Source: Thermodesulfobacteriota bacterium (GTDB lineage: Bacteria; Desulfobacterota; DSM-4660; Desulfatiglandales; Desulfatiglandaceae). From it: a stretch of 64,000 nucleotides of DNA. Made by a program: the position numbers and the translations under genes. The notes under the pieces were generated by a model, which was given only the letters and a program-made list of their open reading frames with translations, ran no database searches and was not told the origin of the DNA. Shown here in pieces: positions 37,730 through 46,634 of this stretch; position 1 is the first letter of the stretch, and each line of letters starts with the position of its first letter. Location of the stretch: the NCBI GenBank assembly GCA_028278625.1, contig JANQDY010000098.1:1-64000 (forward strand), given 5' to 3'.

Positions 37730-38104
37730 TCAACCATCGGCAAAGGCCATTGCCACCGCCATATCCTTTTCATAGGAAATACTCAAAAGCACTTTCCGGC
37801 ACCCCTTTGTTTCGGCGAACGCTTTCATTTCCCCCAAAAGGCGCACCAGCGGTTCCCCGTTTAGACCCCGCCCGATTTCGATTTCCCTTGGATCCACCCG
37901 CTGGTCCCGGCCCGGAACCAGTGCTTTCAACACCGCCTCCTTGCCGGCAAAGGCTGAGGCAAGATAGTTTGTGGGAATCTCCGATCGGTAGGCTTCTTTT
38001 ATTTCATCATCTGAAAAAACCCTTTTGAGGAAGACCTCACCCGATCGGTCCACGGTCTCCGCCATGCGGTCAAGGGCTATCACGTCAATGCCGATCCCTT
38101 TCAT
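37730..38104 (-). CDS. acpS: Holo-[acyl-carrier-protein] synthase
   Basis: 124 residues, usual AcpS length. Motifs GIGIDVIALDRM (Mg2+ Asp) and FAGKEAVLKALVPG (Glu and Lys) are intact. AcpS transfers 4'-phosphopantetheine from CoA to a serine of acyl carrier proteins. It is the last gene of a minus-strand operon that also encodes its own carrier protein, so it may serve that carrier in particular. Confidence 0.93.
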   Translation of the reverse strand: MKGIGIDVIALDRMAETVDRSGEVFLKRVFSDDEIKEAYRSEIPTNYLASAFAGKEAVLKALVPGRDQRVDPREIEIGRGLNGEPLVRLLGEMKAFAETKGCRKVLLSISYEKDMAVAMAFADG

Positions 38105-38149
38105 GGATCCCCCCTTATTCTGCTTCTTATAACCGCCTCGAAGGGTTCC

Positions 38150-39118
38150 TTATGATCCGGCTCTCACGGCAACCATCAGGCTCGCTCCAACCACGTCCGC
38201 CACCGTGGACCCTCTGGACAGGTCGCTCACGGGCCGGGCAAACCCCTGAAGCACCGGCCCGTAGCTGGTGGCGCCGCTCAACCGTTGCACCAGCTTGCTT
38301 CCGATATTTGCGGCATTCAAATCCGGAAATATGAGCACATTGGCCCGGCCCGCCACAGGGCTTTCCGTATTCATCTTCTTTTGGGCCACCGATTCCAATA
38401 GCGCCGTGTCCGCCTGCATTTCACCGTCGATCAGAAATTCCGGTGCCTTCCCGCGCGCGATTTCCGTGGCCTTTATCACCTTGTCAACCAGTGCGTGGCT
38501 GGCACTCCCTTTGGTTGAAAAGGAAAGCATTGCCACCCGCGGTTCCCAGCCGAGCAGATCCCGTGCGCTTTGGGCGGTTGTGACGGCGATATCGGCCAGC
38601 TGCTCCGGGTCCGGGTCCGGATTCACCGCCGGATCGGCAAAAATGATCCGGCCTTCTTCTCCGCCCGAGAAGCCGGGCAGTTCCATCAGGAAGAAACTGG
38701 AGGCCGTGCTGATGCCCTGCTGGAAACCGATCATCAGTTCACTGGCCAGAATCACATCGTCCGTGGCATGGGCAATGCCGGCCACCATGCCGTGGGCATC
38801 ATGGTTTTTCACCATCATGGCCGCAAAACACAAGGGCTGGCTCACGATCCGTTTGCCCGCGGATCGGGGCATGTCACGGTCCTCACAGTACTGGTCAATA
38901 TACCTTTCCAAATGGGGAGAAGCTGAAATGTCGACGGTTTCCCTTATCTCCTCTCCTTTGGCGCTACCGCGGTTCAGAAGGACAGGATGGGCCATATCCT
39001 GTTTTGACAGTTCCATGGCCGCCTTTTGTATGACGGGATCCTGACCTTCCGGAAACACGATTGTGCTCTTTTTCTCCCTGGCCTTTTGGGCCAGATATTC
39101 CATGATGTCCACGATCAT
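38150..39118 (-). CDS. pta: Phosphate acetyltransferase-family protein
   Basis: About 322 residues from ATG at 39118; an ATG at 39172, one base after the ACP stop, is also in frame and would add 18 residues. PTA_PTB fold: IVFPEGQDPVIQKAAMEL, MVAGIAHATDDVILASELMI, IIFADPAVNPDPDPEQLADI, ARDLLGWEPRVAMLSFSTKG, LIFPDLNAANIGSKLVQRL. It should move an acyl group between CoA (or a carrier protein) and phosphate. Its place after an ACP gene is uncommon. Confidence 0.88.
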   Translation of the reverse strand: MIVDIMEYLAQKAREKKSTIVFPEGQDPVIQKAAMELSKQDMAHPVLLNRGSAKGEEIRETVDISASPHLERYIDQYCEDRDMPRSAGKRIVSQPLCFAAMMVKNHDAHGMVAGIAHATDDVILASELMIGFQQGISTASSFFLMELPGFSGGEEGRIIFADPAVNPDPDPEQLADIAVTTAQSARDLLGWEPRVAMLSFSTKGSASHALVDKVIKATEIARGKAPEFLIDGEMQADTALLESVAQKKMNTESPVAGRANVLIFPDLNAANIGSKLVQRLSGATSYGPVLQGFARPVSDLSRGSTVADVVGASLMVAVRAGS

Positions 39119-39173
39119 CTCTCTTTCAAGATGTCTTGCCGGATTCCGGGAGGACCAAGGCCCTCCCGTCATC

Positions 39174-39407
39174 TCACAGTTTGGCGCTCACCATTTCAAG
39201 AACCTGCCCAATGGTCTTGGGCCTGCGTATTTCAAAGTTGTCGATCTCGATTCCCAGTTTGTCCTCCAAGAGCGCCGCCAGTTCTATCCGGCTCACGGAT
39301 TTCATGCCCAGATCCTCCGCCAGCCTTGATTCGGAACCCAAATCATCCAGATTTTTCTTGGCAATCTTGGCAATGATCTCATAAACCGTCTGCTTGGTGT
39401 CATCCAT
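39174..39407 (-). CDS. Acyl carrier protein
   Basis: 77 residues from ATG at 39407, with AGGGGGAG upstream. A four-helix acidic ACP: RLAEDLGMKSVSRIELAALLE, with the phosphopantetheine serine at Ser37. The residue before it is Lys, where the usual motif is Asp-Ser-Leu; here it reads Lys-Ser-Val. This suggests a specialised carrier rather than the housekeeping fatty acid ACP. It lies between the DUF35 and pta genes. Confidence 0.85.
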   Translation of the reverse strand: MDDTKQTVYEIIAKIAKKNLDDLGSESRLAEDLGMKSVSRIELAALLEDKLGIEIDNFEIRRPKTIGQVLEMVSAKL

Positions 39408-39417
39408 GGCACTCCCC

Positions 39418-39819
39418 CTATGCCTGCTTAAAGGCCAGGACATTCAAGCCTTGAACATCCAGGATATCCGGAACCACATCCACCGGCCCTTTATCGAAAA
39501 ACCCTTTGAGGGTATCCGGATCAATGGAGACACCGGTGATGATGGCCTGTACATAGACATCTTCTTCCAGTTGAACGTGCCCATACGCATAGGGCGCAAG
39601 ATCGTTAAACCTGGGGTTGGGGGGCGGTGCAATGCCGTGGGAGACGTAAAGCAGCTTCCCTTTCCCCGAGAGGGGCACTTCCGTCTGTTCATAACTGCCG
39701 CAGGAACCGCACGCGGTTGTGGGTGGAAATGTCACGTCACCGCACTGATTGCACTTTCTGCCAATGAGTTTGCCCTCTTTAAGCGCCTCGTAATACCCTT
39801 TGATGGTAGAATCGGTCAT
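39418..39819 (-). CDS. DUF35 OB-fold/zinc-ribbon protein
   Basis: 133 residues. N-terminal rubredoxin-like zinc ribbon GRKCNQCGDVTFPPTTACGSC (about 20-40), then an OB fold (LSGKGKLLYVSHGIAPPPNP, YAYGHVQLEEDVYVQAII). DUF35 proteins bind SCP-x-type thiolases or hydroxymethylglutaryl-CoA synthases and channel acyl-CoA. The thiolase gene is directly upstream with two bases between. Confidence 0.9.
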   Translation of the reverse strand: MTDSTIKGYYEALKEGKLIGRKCNQCGDVTFPPTTACGSCGSYEQTEVPLSGKGKLLYVSHGIAPPPNPRFNDLAPYAYGHVQLEEDVYVQAIITGVSIDPDTLKGFFDKGPVDVVPDILDVQGLNVLAFKQA

Positions 39820-39821
39820 CT

Positions 39822-41102
39822 CTATTTTCCTCCTTCCAACACTAAAACGGTGCTGATCATGGCATATCCGTGGGTATGGATGACAGCCGTCTTTGGCGGA
39901 TCATTGATTTGTCTTGGTCCCGCTTCTCCCCGTATCTGCTTCACCGCCTCATAGGTGTCGGAGCCGGCGCTGGCGGCCCAGGCATGGCCAAAGGCGTGGC
40001 GACCGCCATGGGTGCTCATGGGTTTGTCGCCGTCAAACCTGAGACGCCCTTCCTCCGCATATGTCAGTCCCTGGCCCTGGGGCAGGTAACCGGACAGTTC
40101 GGCCACGCAGATGCTCATGATATGTGAGCAATCGTGGGTATGCAGATAATCGATATCCTCGGGATTGATCCCGGCCATGTGGTAGGCTTTCTTAAAAGAC
40201 TGCTGATCTATGGGCATCACCGTGGGATCATCCTTGTACCAGGGAAGGTCCATCACGCTCATTCCGAAGCCCTTCAGTTCAACCGGCTGTGAGGCGCCGG
40301 GCACATGTTCCTCGGGCCTGCCCAGAACGATGGCCGAGGCCCCGTCAGCCGGGGTCACCACGCTGTAGAGCCGTGACGGCCATGCAACGTGAGGATTATA
40401 GCGGGATATCCAGAACTCCCAGGGGTCATCAAACCCCAGATCCTTGGCTTCATCTTCAAGGGTTTGCTGGCGAATGGCCTTGGGATTCATGGACCCGTGG
40501 AGCCGCCGGGTGCGGCACAACTCGAAAAGGCCCCGGTCCAGGTCTTCGACGCTGATCCCGTATTTGCGACAGTAGGCCAGCGCGTTAAAAGCGTTGTAGG
40601 TGGGAAAGATGTCGTACCCTTGCGGTACGCTATAGGCCTGGTTGACACAATGGTCGGTCCATAGCCACATCTCCTCCGTGGGAATGGTATCCCTTTCAAA
40701 GGGACTCAATTTCTTGGGCTGGCTCTGGGTTGACTCAAGCCCCACTACCAGGACTTTGTCGTAGGCACCCGAGGCGATGCCCATGGCCGCCATGGAAACC
40801 CCCACATTGGTGGTGGAACAGGCCGCATCAAAATGGACCCCGGCCTTGAATTGGGTGCCCAGCCAATTGGCCACCTGGCTGTAGGTTGCGGGCATCTGTG
40901 ATGTTTGCATGGTGACATTTCCCACGAAGACCGCATCCACATCTCTGGGCCCCAAGCCGGCGTCGGCCAAAGCCTCCTGGGCCGCCTTGCCGGCCATTTC
41001 CTGTAGGCTGAGCCCTTTTATTTCCGGTGTTTCCAGCAGATTCCCGAACCGGGTACACCCGACACCCAGGATGTAGGCAGGTTCTTTCAGTTTGTTTGCC
41101 AT
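39822..41102 (-). CDS. SCP-x-type thiolase
   Basis: 426 residues from ATG at 41102, with AAAGGAG upstream; the longer frame to 41303 is unsupported. Active-site cysteine Cys95 in FDAACSTTNVG. The late part has HTHDCSHIMSICVAELSGY and THGGRHAFGHAWAASAG, matching SCP-x/non-specific lipid-transfer-type thiolases that work with DUF35. It condenses or cleaves acyl-CoA; direction is unknown. First gene of the operon leading to DUF35, ACP, Pta and AcpS. Confidence 0.9.
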   Translation of the reverse strand: MANKLKEPAYILGVGCTRFGNLLETPEIKGLSLQEMAGKAAQEALADAGLGPRDVDAVFVGNVTMQTSQMPATYSQVANWLGTQFKAGVHFDAACSTTNVGVSMAAMGIASGAYDKVLVVGLESTQSQPKKLSPFERDTIPTEEMWLWTDHCVNQAYSVPQGYDIFPTYNAFNALAYCRKYGISVEDLDRGLFELCRTRRLHGSMNPKAIRQQTLEDEAKDLGFDDPWEFWISRYNPHVAWPSRLYSVVTPADGASAIVLGRPEEHVPGASQPVELKGFGMSVMDLPWYKDDPTVMPIDQQSFKKAYHMAGINPEDIDYLHTHDCSHIMSICVAELSGYLPQGQGLTYAEEGRLRFDGDKPMSTHGGRHAFGHAWAASAGSDTYEAVKQIRGEAGPRQINDPPKTAVIHTHGYAMISTVLVLEGGK

Positions 41103-41334
41103 GGTGTTGCTCCTTTCTTGATTGGAATAGACTTGGTTTTGGGGTGAAGGCCCTGCAGTTCGCCCTTCCGATTGTTGGGCCGGAAAAGCACTTGACATTG
41201 AAAACCGGGGCAGCGTATTGTGTAAGATAGTGGAATCAATTGAGATCGTCTTGTACCACGGTGCAGAAAAACTTGACCGAGAGTGCACTTTCCATCTGGA
41301 CACCTGATCCGACAGTCAAAGGATACGGCCCCTC

Positions 41335-42321
41335 ATGACACCCCCTGAAGATGCCTTTTGCCAAAAATGGTCCAGCGGAGGCTTTAAACCCAGGGAACGG
41401 TTCGACGCGTGGCAGGCCGCGTTGAACGCCTCTCATCTTGGCTGGACACTGGAAAAAAAAGAGAAGACCGGTTTTTCCGCCGAGATCCAGATGAGCAAGC
41501 TGCCGGACCTGCAGGTCATCCGCTGTCTTTGCCAGCCGTGCAGCGGTTTTCGGGGAAAGCGGGAAATCGCCGCGGACGGAGCCGCCTACTACGGCCTTCT
41601 GCTTTTGCATAAAGGGCGTGAAGAAGTGAGGGTCGGGTCACGAAGTGCGCTTCTTGAACCGGGAGACATTCTGCTTTGGGATTCCACTGAGCCCGTTCAT
41701 TTCAAGCTTCATTCCATGGTTTTCAAGACCACTGTTCTGGTGCCCCAAAGCCGGATGGAAGATGCGCTGCCCCAAACACGGCGTCTGGTTGGAAAAGCCC
41801 TGGACTGGCGACGCGGACTGGGAGCCGTGACGACCTCACACATTACGACATTGGGTGCCCAGGCGCCTTATATTCATCACCTTCAGGCCCACCCCACCGC
41901 CGAAACCACTTTGGCGCTGATCGCCACCAGCCTGGGCAGTCAGGAGTCCCGGGCAGGAGCGTCCGCCAGGGCAAAGCTGACCGAGAGAATCAAAAAACAC
42001 ATCGAAAGGAACCTGGATGACCCGGCCCTGGGGCCCCAAGCCCTGGCAGACCGATTCGGCATTTCCGTTCGCTACCTTCATCTGTTGTTTGCGGGCGAAG
42101 GGCATACCGTGTCCCGCTGGATTCTGGATCGACGGCTGGAAAAATGCCGCCGTGAATTGGTGGTGGCCGGCCCGCACAAAAACATTACCGAAACCGCATT
42201 TGCCTGGGGCTTCAATGACGGCGCCCACTTCAGCCGCGTTTTCAAAAAGCGGTTCGGCATGAGCCCCAAGGAATACCGCCTGAGCAAGGGACATACTGTC
42301 AAGCCTTCCGTTAACCGTTAG
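41335..42321 (+). CDS. AraC-family transcriptional regulator
   Basis: 328 residues. An AraC-binding-like N-terminal sensor domain (about 30-200, with LLLHKGREEVRVGSRSALLE in part) and a C-terminal two helix-turn-helix domain: LGPQALADRFGISVRYLHLL and ITETAFAWGFNDGAHFSRVF (about 220-315). The gene is divergent from the thiolase operon with 232 bases between them, so it probably controls that operon, the gene behind it, or both. A TTGACA-N18-TATTGT promoter-like pair lies near 41190-41220 on its strand. Confidence 0.88.
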   Translation: MTPPEDAFCQKWSSGGFKPRERFDAWQAALNASHLGWTLEKKEKTGFSAEIQMSKLPDLQVIRCLCQPCSGFRGKREIAADGAAYYGLLLLHKGREEVRVGSRSALLEPGDILLWDSTEPVHFKLHSMVFKTTVLVPQSRMEDALPQTRRLVGKALDWRRGLGAVTTSHITTLGAQAPYIHHLQAHPTAETTLALIATSLGSQESRAGASARAKLTERIKKHIERNLDDPALGPQALADRFGISVRYLHLLFAGEGHTVSRWILDRRLEKCRRELVVAGPHKNITETAFAWGFNDGAHFSRVFKKRFGMSPKEYRLSKGHTVKPSVNR

Positions 42322-42468
42322 TCCCCAAGGATGATCGGATCCATGGAAAAGGCCTTTGATAGCGGTCAACAGCGGATTTGACCTTTAGACCCTCGCGACA
42401 ATCCATTTCACGGTTCTACTTCAAGCAGCGCTCAAAGTTGCCAACCTTAGAATGCAAAGGAGGAAAAA

Positions 42469-43749
42469 ATGGAGCAAAAAAAGAGACCCCCCGGTTTTCA
42501 GGATATGATGTCCTTCAGCCTTGTTGAAGCGCTTTTGGGAAGACGATCCAGACGGGTTTTCAGGGGCGCGGAAATCCCCGATGGTGTATTTAAGTACGCT
42601 TCCAGCCACGAACCCATGCCGCTTAGTGAGCTTGAAAAGATGTTGGTGGTGTCCGCCTGCGGCGGGAACACCTCATGGCATCACATGATATACCGCGGTG
42701 CCCGATATGCGCCCCATCTCTCCAATTACGCCGGGGCCGCGGGCGGAAGGGTCTTTCCCTCGGCCGCCGGATTTCAGACAAGCCAGACCTTTTTCACGGA
42801 CGACGAAGGGGTGTATCTTCTGGATATGCGGGATGCCCCGGCCTTTATGGAACGTACGGATGAGGGACCGCTCGATGTGGACGCTTTTCTGGACAACGCC
42901 CGCAAAAGGGTGCGTAAACTGGAAGAGGGGCGTCTCAAAATCCCTTCGAAGGTTCCCTTTGTGGAGGCCCACAACACATGGGTGTTCAACAAACCCTCAA
43001 CCGTGGTGGTGATCCCCGTGGGGGACTTGTCACAACACGTTCTCCTTGGCATCTGCTACATGCTGCAAAACGGATTGGTGCTGTATGACGACATCAACCG
43101 GCGAGCAATCCCCGGCATTGAACAATTCAGCGACATTGTCGATATTGAGAACGTCTGGAATTTGACCTTTGTTGAACAGTGGTCCCTCTCCGAGTTGACG
43201 GTTGAACTGGGGGCCAGTTGTTACGCCGGCACGCTGATGCTTCAGGCCGTTGGACTGGGCGGATGGATGCTGAACGGCATCGATCCCTTCGCCGTGATGG
43301 GGGCAAGCGGGGACCCTGAAATACCGGGTTTGGGATTTCGATATGATGAAGACGACCGTTGGCCCTACCCCAATCCCACGGGACTGGCGGGTGTCATGGA
43401 AGGTTACTGCCCACCCCATTATCCGGATATGCGCACCGCCGTGGAAGCGGTGTGCCATCGCAAATTCGGCCCCGGAGGGCCATTCAATGCCGACACGCCC
43501 GGGCCGTGGAAAGAGAGCGGAAAGGTCCGTGGGGCCGCCCAAGTCCATGATAAGCGCTTCAGAAAATGCGTGGCCCTCCAGGCCCAGTACATCTATGACA
43601 CCTTCGGTAAGTTTCCCGGCACGGTACCGACCATGTTCCTCATCATGTACCTGCAGGCACACCATTTGGAGCTGGAATTTTATGACGAGTTCTACAAGCC
43701 CGGCGCATACCTGAAAACCCATTTGCGGCATATGGACCGGTGGCATTAG
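42469..43749 (+). CDS. Nitroreductase-like protein
   Basis: 426 residues from ATG 42469 (AAAGGAGG upstream). An N-terminal motif EALLGRRSRRVFRGAEIP and LSELEKMLVVSACGGNTSWHH are like the FMN-binding start of nitroreductase-fold proteins. The second half (GASCYAGTLMLQAVGLGGWMLNG) resembles the later core helix. The middle is long and unusual and no catalytic residues are assured. It follows the AraC gene and is probably its target. Substrate unknown. Confidence 0.55.
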   Translation: MEQKKRPPGFQDMMSFSLVEALLGRRSRRVFRGAEIPDGVFKYASSHEPMPLSELEKMLVVSACGGNTSWHHMIYRGARYAPHLSNYAGAAGGRVFPSAAGFQTSQTFFTDDEGVYLLDMRDAPAFMERTDEGPLDVDAFLDNARKRVRKLEEGRLKIPSKVPFVEAHNTWVFNKPSTVVVIPVGDLSQHVLLGICYMLQNGLVLYDDINRRAIPGIEQFSDIVDIENVWNLTFVEQWSLSELTVELGASCYAGTLMLQAVGLGGWMLNGIDPFAVMGASGDPEIPGLGFRYDEDDRWPYPNPTGLAGVMEGYCPPHYPDMRTAVEAVCHRKFGPGGPFNADTPGPWKESGKVRGAAQVHDKRFRKCVALQAQYIYDTFGKFPGTVPTMFLIMYLQAHHLELEFYDEFYKPGAYLKTHLRHMDRWH

Positions 43750-43853
43750 GAATAGCAAGAGGATGAAGCCCCCGAATCAAACGCTGAGTTCTCCGACGCT
43801 CCATATTTCGCATTTCCTTGGTTAACAGGCCGGTTGCATGGGGCTGCGCATCG

Positions 43854-43924
43854 GCCACTATTTGCTTGCTCTGATTCTTCCGGATGATATAACATCTGTA
43901 ATAAAGTTAACTGGAAATAGTGGC
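43854..43924. repeat. Inverted repeat flanking the TrlF promoter region
   Basis: GCCACTATTT at 43854-43863 and its exact complement AAATAGTGGC at 43915-43924, with 51 bases between, ending 23 bases before the TrlF start. Half sites this far apart could be bound by a looping regulator, or could mark insertion of the TrlF module. Confidence 0.4.
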
Positions 43925-43947
43925 TACTTGGATAAAGGAAAGACTCA

Positions 43948-46623
43948 ATGAACCTATCCACCTCACTTGAAAGAGCATTGAGCTTATCATCAGGCGCTGG
44001 GTTCTACCGTTGCGCATTGCAGGTCAATCCATTTGCCTATGTTCAACGACACCCCAAAGGCACACCTTTCGATTCAGAAGTAAAATACAATAAAGCCCTG
44101 GTTGTCGCCTGTAAGGATAATGGCATCGACGTGGTCGCCATAACCGATCATCAGCGCTGCAATACCGGCCAATCGCTGGCCGAAGCGCTACTGGCCGCCG
44201 GCATTATTGTTTTCCCTGGAGCAGAGGTGGAAACCAAAGAGGGCGTTCACATGCTGCTCCTTTTCGCACCGGACACCTCTTGGGACCGTTGTAACGGCAT
44301 TTTGGGCGATTGCGGGATTCACGACCAATCCAATCCCCCGAAAACGATTAAATACGATGTGCATGAACTCATACGTGAATCCGCCAAATGGAAATGTATT
44401 TGTGTCGCCGCCCATGTGGCAAGCGAAAAGGGGTTACTTCAAGCACTGGATAACCAGGCGCGCATGGCAGCCTGGAAATCGAAGCATCTGCTGGCTTGTT
44501 CGCTGCCCGGACCGGCAGAGGACGCTCCACAAAATTTAAGATCGATTTTGCTCAATAAAAACCCAGACTATTATCGCAATCGGCCGGTTGCGGTGATCAA
44601 CGCGCAGGATGTCTCAAGCCCGGAGGATTTGGAAAAACCTGGCGCTTCCTGCTGGATAAAAATGTCGAACGTTACACAAGAGGGGTTGAGACAAGCTTTC
44701 CTTGATCCGGTTTCAAGAATACGACTGGCCAGCGATCCATCGCCGGAGGAGCATACTGAGTTTATTGCCATGACCTGGCAGGGCGGGTTTTTGGATGGTG
44801 CCGCCATTCATTTGAATGAAAATCTGAATGTGCTCATCGGGGGGCGGGGAACCGGCAAATCGACCATTGTCGAAAGCATCCGATATGTACTGGGTATGGA
44901 GCCTTTGGGCGAAGAGGCCCTCAAATCTCACAACGGCATTATTCGTCAAGTGCTTCGAAGCGGCACCAAGATCTCCATGCTGGTTCGGTCCTATCATCCG
45001 GACAAGCGCCACTATCTTGTGGAGCGAACCATTCCCAACCCACCGGTTGTCAAAGACGAGGTAGGCAACGTCCTTAATCTGTCACCTGCGGATGTGGTTT
45101 CCCAAACGGAAATTTACGGACAACATGAAATCTCGGAACTCGCCAAAAGCCGGGATAAACTCACCCACCTTTTGGGCCGGTTTGTTGAGCGGGACAGCGA
45201 CATCGTTAAGCGAAAAAGCAGCGTCTGTCGGCAAATGGAACGTTCGCGCACGCGGTTGCTCGAAACACAGAAGGAGCTTGCCCAAATTGAGGAACGCCTT
45301 ACAACCCTGCCGGCTCTTGAAGAGACGTTGCGGCGGTTTCAGGACGCCGGGCTTGAGAAAAAACTCAAGGAACAAAGCCTTTTGGTGCGGGAAGAAAGAG
45401 TGCTCAAAACTGCGGAAGAGCGCATTGTACCCTTTAGGGAGGTAATGAATGAGCTGCGTCATTCCATGCACATCGATTGTGCTTTCATTTCCGAAAGAGC
45501 TTTGCAGGACCTGCCTGGGAAGGTAATTTTGAGAGAGGCGAATGGTATCCTCAACCAATTGGCCGATCACATGAAGCAAATCTCAATGGAAATGAATCGG
45601 GCCATTGAAAAAGCGGAGACCGGGTTGGCTGAGATTCGCGAGAGATGGGTAAAGCGTAAGGCGTCGGTTATGGAAGCCTATCAGGCCATCTTGCGTGACA
45701 TGCAAAAGTCCAACATCGATGGTGAAGAATTCATTCGCCTGCGGCAACAAATTGAGGAACTGCGGCCCCTCAAGGAAAGGAAAACCCTTTTAAATCGCGA
45801 CGTAAATGCCCATGGGGCGGAACGGCGCAATCTGCTTTCCGAATGGGAGGATGTCAAGGCCGAAGAGTTTCGAAACATCGAACGCGCCGCAAAAAAGGTG
45901 AGCAAAAAACTTGAAGGACGGGTTTTGGTTGACGTGACGGCAGGGAGCAACCGGGAACCGCTGTTTCAGCTCATGAGAGATCAGATCGGCGGGCGCCTGT
46001 CCGAGACGATTGATGCACTGACGAAGCGCACGGATTTTTCACTTCCCATTTTTGCTTCAGCCTGCAGAGAGGGCAGGGACGCACTTTCTCGGAAATTCGG
46101 CATTCCACCCAGTCAGGCCGAGCGCATCGCACAGGCCCACCCGGACGTCATTATGCAAATAGAAGAGTTGGAATTGCCACCGACCACAGCCATCAAATTA
46201 AATGTCGCTGCCGACGACCAGCCGCCCACGTGGCAGACGCTTGAGGATCTTTCCACGGGCCAGAAGGCCACAGCGGTGCTTCTTCTGTTACTGCTGGAGT
46301 CCAAAGCGCCATTGGTTGTGGACCAGCCTGAGGACGATCTGGACAACCGTTTCATTTCCGATGGCATCGTACCCAAAATGCGTGAGGAAAAGCGCCGCCG
46401 GCAATTCGTTTTTGCAACCCATAACGCCAACATTCCCGTATTGGGGGACGCTGAGCTGATCGCGGGATTGACGGCTTTTGGCGAAGCCGGAGGAGGCAAA
46501 GCCAAACTCTCAGGAGAGCATATGGGGTCCATGGACAATAAGGTGGTGCGTGAAATGGTTGAAGAGGTTTTAGAGGGCGGGAAGGACGCTTTTGAAATGC
46601 GTCGTCTAAAGTATGGATTTTAA
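43948..46623 (+). CDS. TrlF-type PHP-domain/SMC-like ATPase
   Basis: 891 residues. The first 250 are a PHP-phosphoesterase-like domain: the second motif (VAITDHQ), Glu in FPGAEVETKEG and His in GVHMLLLF are retained. The opening 'HxH' is missing: the motif reads ALQVNPFAY. An ABC/SMC ATPase is split around a long coiled coil: Walker A IGGRGTGKSTIVES (about 295-308), signature DLSTGQKATAV (about 765-775), Walker B VVDQPEDDLDNRF (about 790-802). TrlF-type proteins are found in defence islands. A partner ATPase gene follows after 11 bases. Confidence 0.8.
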   Translation: MNLSTSLERALSLSSGAGFYRCALQVNPFAYVQRHPKGTPFDSEVKYNKALVVACKDNGIDVVAITDHQRCNTGQSLAEALLAAGIIVFPGAEVETKEGVHMLLLFAPDTSWDRCNGILGDCGIHDQSNPPKTIKYDVHELIRESAKWKCICVAAHVASEKGLLQALDNQARMAAWKSKHLLACSLPGPAEDAPQNLRSILLNKNPDYYRNRPVAVINAQDVSSPEDLEKPGASCWIKMSNVTQEGLRQAFLDPVSRIRLASDPSPEEHTEFIAMTWQGGFLDGAAIHLNENLNVLIGGRGTGKSTIVESIRYVLGMEPLGEEALKSHNGIIRQVLRSGTKISMLVRSYHPDKRHYLVERTIPNPPVVKDEVGNVLNLSPADVVSQTEIYGQHEISELAKSRDKLTHLLGRFVERDSDIVKRKSSVCRQMERSRTRLLETQKELAQIEERLTTLPALEETLRRFQDAGLEKKLKEQSLLVREERVLKTAEERIVPFREVMNELRHSMHIDCAFISERALQDLPGKVILREANGILNQLADHMKQISMEMNRAIEKAETGLAEIRERWVKRKASVMEAYQAILRDMQKSNIDGEEFIRLRQQIEELRPLKERKTLLNRDVNAHGAERRNLLSEWEDVKAEEFRNIERAAKKVSKKLEGRVLVDVTAGSNREPLFQLMRDQIGGRLSETIDALTKRTDFSLPIFASACREGRDALSRKFGIPPSQAERIAQAHPDVIMQIEELELPPTTAIKLNVAADDQPPTWQTLEDLSTGQKATAVLLLLLLESKAPLVVDQPEDDLDNRFISDGIVPKMREEKRRRQFVFATHNANIPVLGDAELIAGLTAFGEAGGGKAKLSGEHMGSMDNKVVREMVEEVLEGGKDAFEMRRLKYGF

Positions 46624-46634
46624 GGGATGTTCTT

